Assembly: GCA_032871835.1 (NCBI GenBank)
Contig: CM065301.1
Span: 28,776,405 to 28,840,404, forward strand
DNA from: Dipteronia dyeriana
Lineage: Eukaryota > Streptophyta > Magnoliopsida > Sapindales > Sapindaceae
Reading direction: 5' to 3'
DNA length: 64,000 nucleotides
Part shown: positions 58,360 through 64,000 of the stretch, piece by piece
Numbering within the stretch: the first letter of the stretch is position 1
How the letters are laid out: each line of letters starts with the position of its first letter
Notes under the pieces: model-generated
Database searches by the model: none
Seen by the model: the letters and a program-made list of their open reading frames with translations, nothing else
Told to the model about the DNA's origin: nothing
Program-made: the position numbers and the translations under genes

Positions 58360-59455
58360 GAGATGTGTACCAGAAGAAGATGCACATCGAATACTTCAAG
58401 AGATCCACGAAGGAGTTTGCAGAAACCACACTGGGGGTAGAAGTTTAGCGCATAAGGTGCTCAGGCAAGGCTATTACTGGCCTACGCTTTTCTCAGATGC
58501 ACAGGAGTGGTCGGAAAGTTGCAATACCTGTCAAAGGATTGCCAACGATATCCGACAACCCCCAGAAAAGCTCAGAAACCTCACTGCCCCATGGTTATTG
58601 GCCATGTGGGGCCTAGACCTGATCGGGCCAATACCAGCTGGGACAGGGGGTGGAGCAAAGCACGCCATAGTAGCTGTCTATTATTTCACAAAATGGGCAG
58701 AAGCTGAAGCGCTAGTGCATATCACAGAAGTCAACACCACAAATTTTGTAAAGAAAAACATATTTTATAGGCTTGGAGTTCCGAACACTATAATCACCAA
58801 AAATGGCACTCAGTTTGATAACCAAAAGTCCAGACAGTTGTGCGAGAAGTATCAGATTGCTAACTACTATACGACACCAGATCATCCTCAAACAAACGGG
58901 CAAGTAGAAGCATTAAATAAAATTATCAAGCACACCATTAAAGCAAAGTTAGATGACAAAAAAGGGAGCTGGGTTGAAAATCTTCCTGAAGTATTATGGG
59001 TATATCGGACGACAGCAAGGACTTCAACAGGAGAAACCCCGTTCACCTTAACGTTCGGAACAGAAGCTATCATCCCCGTAGAAACATCGTATGCGTCCCC
59101 CCGGGTTAGGCTATACGATGAAGAACAGAATGTTGATATGCTACTACAAAGTTTGGATGAGCTAGAAGAAAAAAGGGAAAAGTCCCGAATAAGAAATACA
59201 GCATATCAACAAATAGTGGATCGCCACTACAACTCTCATGTTCGAATCAGGAAATTCCAGCAAGGAGACCTGGTGCTCATGAAGATGTCATTGAACACAA
59301 AAAATATAGCCGCAGGATCCCTGGCTGACAAATGGGAAGGTCCATACAAGATCGAGGGGATAGCTGGCCATGGAGCTTATTGGATTGCTCTACCCAATGG
59401 AGGGGTGTTATCCCGACCATGCAATTCCCGATATCTGAAGATTTTCTATCCTTAA
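58360..59455 (+). pseudogene. Tat element integrase, altered catalytic residue
   Basis: Begins in the zinc-binding domain (AHRILQEIHEGVCRNHTGGR, then YYWPTLFSDAQEW and CNTCQR) and stays open from before 58457 to 59455. The core has WGLDLIGPIPAGTGG (first Asp), VPNTIITKNGTQFDN and TNGQVEALNKII (Glu). Where the family reads ITDNGTQF, the second catalytic Asp is Lys here, so strand transfer should fail. The C terminus (GDLVLMKMSLNTKN, LADKWEGPYKIEGI) has no chromodomain and ends LKIFYP, as usual in Tat elements. Confidence 0.88.
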
Positions 59456-60370
59456 AATATATATAGTTTTATATTGAATATTTTATTCTTTTTTCTAGTC
59501 AGGACAATATTGGTAGGATAAATATTAAACTGTAATTTAAATCTGTCGATTTTTTACAGTAATAAATAAAACTATCCAGAATTTCCTAAAGGATAGCATC
59601 TAGTTCGAGATTTCCAAAAGAAGGCATATGATAATAAGAACATATGGAAGCAGAGCAAGATAATAAGAACATGCAAATAGAATTCTCGGGACCATCAAAT
59701 TCTGAATGGGTGGAGAAGCTCGTAGGAGCATGCCAGCCGAGCAGGGTTAAAATGACCTTCGCAAAAAGGCAAACCCGATGCACCAGACTCTGGAAAAATG
59801 CTCGGGACGCTATCGGGAGAAATTTCGGTGAAAAGCGTAGCTGTGTTGAAGCAATTTTTTTTTTTAAAAAAAAAAAACTCAACGATTCGGCAAACTATTA
59901 CGCATAAAAACTTGGGAGACGTCCTTGGTATTGCATAAGGACTCGAACGTATGATCATGGTGAGCCTTGATGTAACGTTCGGGTAGCAACCGGGTATGAA
60001 ACACAAGTGTAAACTTATCTGTTTCAAGATGACTCGATTAATAATAAAGAGCCAGTTTAATAAGATACTTGGCAATTGAAGTCATTCGGGTAACAGCCGG
60101 TTTAATAAGATACTTGGTTAAGTTACCCGAACATTGAAGAAGCCAGTTTAATAAGATACTTGGCAATTGAAGTCATTCTGGTAACAGCCGGTTTAATAAG
60201 ATACTAGGTTAAGTTACCCGAACATTAGCCAGTTTAATACAGCACTCAGCAACAATCAGCAATGAATAGATCAAGACCATTCAATTCAAAATAAAATAGA
60301 ATTTTATTGCTCCTAAAAGAATGGTTCTGTACAAGTAAAAAAAATCAGAATTTGCTATAATTCTACAAAA
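59456..60370 (+). other. 3' untranslated region of the Tat element
   Basis: No coding frame was recognised. It includes an A/T homopolymer run (59854-59878) and the 91-bp tandem repeat described separately. Confidence 0.55.
60051..60240. repeat. 91/86-bp tandem repeat
   Basis: Units start GCCAGTTTAATA at 60051, 60142 and 60228 (partial). Each unit contains a second half-copy, GCCGGTTTAATAAGATAC, so a basic period of about 45 bp underlies it. Confidence 0.88.
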
Positions 60371-62640
60371 TTAAGGTTGCGAGGATTTCGAGCCTTTACC
60401 AATACTCGGATCTGGCACCATCTCGTACTCACGAAGCAGGCTCTCATTAGACGGCCAAGTGATATCGTCGACAGTATCATCCATCCACTGGCTGTAATCT
60501 TCACCCGGGACTGGCCCTACATCTGGGATTGCACCCTCAACCGACTTTTGATTTGCAAAAAAGGTCGAGAGAGAATGCTCAGACAGAATCTCTAAATGTA
60601 TGGGATGGGGCTCTTTACCTTGACTACGACAATAGGCTCTCCATTCCTTCATCTGAATCCGAAGAGATTCCAAGGACCGGTCCACATGATGTTTGATTGA
60701 CAGCTCCCAATTAACTCGGGCTTTCTCGGTCGCCCTATTCTTAACTTTGAAGAACTCGCCTGCCGAAACTAGCCCACATTGAATTCCCGAAGAAGTAGGG
60801 CATCGTAAGCAGGGGATCTTTTAAAACGATCCACCCCTTAGACTTCCAGTTTCAACCTGGCCTCTCGGGAAAAGGATTCAACTGTCAGCACTTGGCGCTA
60901 CAGATCTTCAATTTTTAAGTCATACGCCGACTTCGCCCGCTCCGTCTCCTGCTCGGCCTTGAGCATGGATTCTTCAGCAGAAGATAGAAGATTTTGAAGT
61001 GATGTAACATTCTCCTCTGCCAGATATGCCTTGTCCTCGGCTTCAACCTGCTTCGCCATACAATGGTGGGCAAATATTTGTACAGAATCGACCTCTTGCT
61101 GGTAAGCTTTCTCTGCTCGAGCACGGCCCTGCTCACTCGCCTTCAGCTGATCCTCTAGATGCCTTATTCGATCGGCTTGATGTTGCTGCGTATGAATAAG
61201 CTCAGCGAATTCGGCCACCATCTGCAAAGGAATATACTTAGAAATCTGGCAGAAGCAAAACAATAAAGGAGTCGGATTCGACTTACATAAGATGCACCGT
61301 TAAAAACATTTTGGAGACGTTCGGTCAGGGAATCATCCCGAAAGCTGCTCCAACGGTCAGCCTCGATAAAAGCCCAACCGGAGGACATCTCCCGTAGCAT
61401 ATCCTGGGGAGAAAGGAATAAAGGAACCCCCGAGGGTTCAACTCCCAGATTTCCAAACTCGGGGGCAGGAGAAGCCCTGTTCGGTTCTAAGGACAAAGAA
61501 GGAACCCCCGTAGGTTCAGCCCCCAAATCTCCAACTTCGGGGGTAGAAGAAGCCCTACTCGATTCTGAAGCGGATGCATCTACTGATGCTCCAGCGCCAA
61601 CTCTCGGGGCAATCTCATCTGTAACATCTTCGTCACTGGAGTCAATAAATGAGACTACCCGAGGAACTTTGAAAGGACGAGAAGGCGAACTAACTGCCTT
61701 TCGCTTCTCACCCTGAGAACGGTGGAAGTTAAGATCAACAGCAGAATCTTTCTATGGATCGTCCTGAAAAGACTCAAAGAATTCGGCACCGGCAGGCACT
61801 TGATCCGTCAAGATGTTACCACTATCGCCGTCTTCAAACAGTCTAACAGGCTCTTCACACAGGCCTTCACTCTGGCCACTTGGACCAGCAGAATCCTGAG
61901 TAGGAGGCTGAGCACCCTGAACAACGCACTTGGGAATTCGTTCCTCAGCAGTGTCGGTTTCCTCATCAGGCTCGGGTAGAGCAATACCCTCATCGCCCTG
62001 ACGGAAAACTTCCTTTCTACTCTTTTACAGAATCGCGTTCACCTGGCGAGCCTGAAGATCGCTGACAACGTCCGTCTCGAACACTAAAAAAAAATCATGT
62101 TAGAAAAGAAAATGAAAAGCAGAAAAATACAATAGAAAGGACGCCGGGTTACTTACATCTCCTGCGATGGCCCGAAATCTATCTGAAGAAGCCGAGCTTT
62201 ATCAAATCCTTCTCTTTAAAAAGATAGCTCTTGCTCCTCTTCTCCAGAGTACGAACAGCTACCCGAGTCAGCCTCTTCAACTCAGAATCATAATAATTAA
62301 TTATTTTTCTATTTAACGCTTCGGGGGAACAGAAGAAACGGGGAACACTAAACACTGTTCGGGAATCCCCAGATCCAACAGTGACGTTGAGCCCGAGAGC
62401 CCCTCCAGTAAAAAATCAACTGTTCATCCAAAACTTGTTGGATGTAGGGAATCCCCATACAAAACCCTTCTTTTTTGGGTCATCATCAGCATCGACCTCC
62501 CGATTCACCTTTGTTTCTTTAGGGACCCAACCGTCCGATGGAGTAGACGCAAGAAAATATGTCCCCGTTTTGCTAACCTGCCTCAGCAAAAAGAAATGCC
62601 TGATTTCATTCGGGGAATGCGGCGAAAGGTTCATTCGACT

Positions 62641-63149
62641 GAACATGTGCCACATGCACATCAAGACTTTGTAACTATTCGGGGCCAACTGAGTTGGGGT
62701 TATCCCTGCTTCAGCCAAAAACCAGGCAATAAAAGGCCGAAGGGGAAGTGTGACACCACAGCAAAGCATGGATCCATAAATCGCGACCATACCCTTAGGA
62801 GGATTCCATACGGCTCTATCCCCCGCAGGAACCAAAGTGACTGAGTCAGGCAAGTCGACTGAACATGTGCCACATGTACCACATGTGCCACATGTACCAC
62901 ATGTGCCACATGTACCACATGTGCCACATGTACCACATGTGCCACATGCACATCAAGACTTTGTAACTATTCGGGGCCAACTGAGCTGGGGCTATCCCTG
63001 CTTCAGTCAAAAACCAGGCAATAAAAGGCTGAATGGGAAGTGTGACACCACAGCAAAGCATGGATCCATAAATCGCTACCATACCCTTAGGAGGATTCCA
63101 TACGGCTCTATCCCCCGTAGGAACCAAAGTGACTGAGTCGGGCAAGTCG
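62641..63149. repeat. 220-bp tandem duplication inside the antisense ORF
   Basis: Copy 1 is 62641-62860. Copy 2 is 62861-63149 and is longer because of the 18-bp array. Both start GAACATGTGCCACATG and contain CAAGACTTTGTAACTATTCG. A few substitutions separate them. Both encode the same part of the Transposase_28-like domain. Confidence 0.92.
62865..62950. repeat. 18-bp microsatellite ATGTGCCACATGTACCAC
   Basis: About 4.5 units. On the minus strand it encodes repeated Met-Trp-His-Met-Trp-Tyr. Copy 1 of the duplication has the single unit from which it grew. Confidence 0.95.
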
Positions 63150-63589
63150 AATTTGGAGCGGTATTTTTCTACCTCAGCTGGCCCGACCACATTCAGCTCA
63201 GTATCAAAGCCACTTGGGCGAGTATCAGAAAACGAAAAGCGAGACGCCCTGTACACTTCATCAACGTCACCCTCGTTAACAGTCTGTTCCCTGGTCTGAA
63301 CGCTGCTTGAGCCGTGCTTGTATACCTTACTTCTGCTCTGATGTTTACCCATCCTTCGAAAAGATACCCTGTTATCAGAAATATCAGAATCAAAACTAGA
63401 TGGAGAACTCGATACAGGACTGAAAGTGACGTCAGTGTGAAGCCTAGAAACATCAACCTCTAAGAATGGAGGTTCATCTATTGGGATATCCCCCAGTAAT
63501 CGTTTAATGCAAGAAACTAACTGGAAATCCCCATGTTCTAATGCATCAAAAGCGATTTTAAAGAGACGATGGCGGGAAGATGGACCCAT

Positions 63590-64000
63590 TAAAACTAACC
63601 TTGAATTGAGATTGATGCAAGATCTTCAAACGGAGAATCGCGAACTTCTGGATAAAGAAATCTGAGTTTAAAGAAATTTCTGCTGAAAATTGTTGAGAAT
63701 AAACCAACAATGTCTCTTAGCAAAGAATTTAAAGACGAGCCAGCACGAAACCCTAGAATTTCAAGGCTGGATAAAACTTATGACGAAACTCGATGACGTA
63801 GGCGACGTTTGGGGAAACGCAAAAATCATTTCTCATAAATGATATTGAAAAACGAAGAGACGAGGGACGCGTGTCAAAACAGGAAGTAGCTCTTGAACAT
63901 AAGAACTTCAAAACGTCGCCATCATTTAAGATCTCGCGTGATAAAGCGAATCGAAATTACAGTCACCATTAAGACACGCCTTTATGACAAGACAGCTATT
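63590..64000 (-). promoter_or_regulatory. Upstream region of the antisense ORF
   Basis: Still inside the Tat element. No LTR start, polypurine tract or TATA box was recognised. By position it should hold the antisense promoter. Confidence 0.35.

Larger units (their letters stand above)
60371..63589 (-). pseudogene. Antisense ORF of the Tat element, Transposase_28-like, multi-exon
   Basis: Minus-strand gene starting MGPSSRHRLFKIAFDALEHG at 63589. The conserved block (YRSKFDLPDSVTLV, RAVWNPPKGMVAIYGSML, LPIQPFIAWFLTEAGIAPAQ, LAPNSYKVLM) matches the putative gypsy-type transposon domain (Pfam Transposase_28). Then come acidic Ser/Pro-rich segments and a coiled coil (QHQADRIRHLEDQLKASEQG). It ends IGKGSKSSQP at 60371. 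Clear introns are 62156-62084 and 61286-61222, with phases matching at the second. Stops at about 62027, 61755, 60898 and 60837, a duplication at 62641-63149 and a frame change disable this copy. Function of such antisense ORFs is unknown. Confidence 0.78.
53860..64000 (+). mobile_element. Tat/Retand-type Ty3/Gypsy element, right end outside the window
   Basis: A 5' LTR of about 780 bp, primer-binding site, gag, protease, RT and integrase on the plus strand are followed by more than 4 kb before any 3' LTR. That stretch contains an antisense gene. This layout (no chromodomain, long 3' region with antisense ORF) is characteristic of the Tat lineage, including Retand. The left LTR border is approximate. 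The right LTR is not seen before 64000. Confidence 0.85.

Noticed and set aside
62865..62950. CRISPR-like array of short palindromic units
   Set aside because: The units are contiguous 18-bp repeats with no spacers, within a plant retrotransposon.

Overview
The window is plant nuclear DNA, almost certainly from a eudicot. It is strongly AT-rich, its genes have GT-AG introns, and it holds typical plant transposable elements: Copia, chromoviruses, a Tat-type Gypsy element, LINEs with DUF4283 and RNase H, a Ulp1-carrying Mutator-like element, and MITEs. No species can be named from the sequence. No bacterial-style operon, CRISPR array, tRNA or rRNA was seen.

Region 1 (about 0-14 kb) carries the only gene that looks intact. 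It is a minus-strand U-box E3 ubiquitin ligase of the LIN/CERBERUS-like family, assembled here from eight exons (13109 to 2939). All splice phases agree and the model gives 1,144 codons plus stop. Intron 6 holds a MITE. Intron 7 holds a complete 4.4-kb Copia element on the same strand as the gene. A foldback element (486-1521) lies beyond its 3' end.

Region 2 (14-18.3 kb) is a cluster of small TIR elements. One of them (16289-17688) has carried off an exon of an ABCB transporter.

Region 3 (18.3-53 kb) is a broken callose synthase (GSL) N-terminal locus. Exon 1 is at 18.4 kb and exons 2-4 are at 52.05-52.6 kb, with a second exon 1 copy at 52.9 kb. About 33.5 kb of nested elements sit between exon 1 and exon 2. 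In order these are: a 5'-truncated LINE split by a chromovirus (19330-24872); a 9.1-kb Mutator-like element with transposase and Ulp1-type genes (26265-35393); two chromovirus bodies fused head to head (35862-45545); and a second LINE (45546-51865) containing a hAT-like MITE.

Region 4 (53-64 kb) has another MITE-like element and then a Tat/Retand-type Gypsy element that runs off the right edge. After the integrase it has a long 3' region containing an antisense, intron-containing gene with a Transposase_28-like domain. That gene contains a recent 220-bp duplication and an 18-bp repeat array.

Nearly all element genes carry stops, frameshifts or lost catalytic residues. The layout records successive insertions, dated relative to each other by nesting and target-site duplications.
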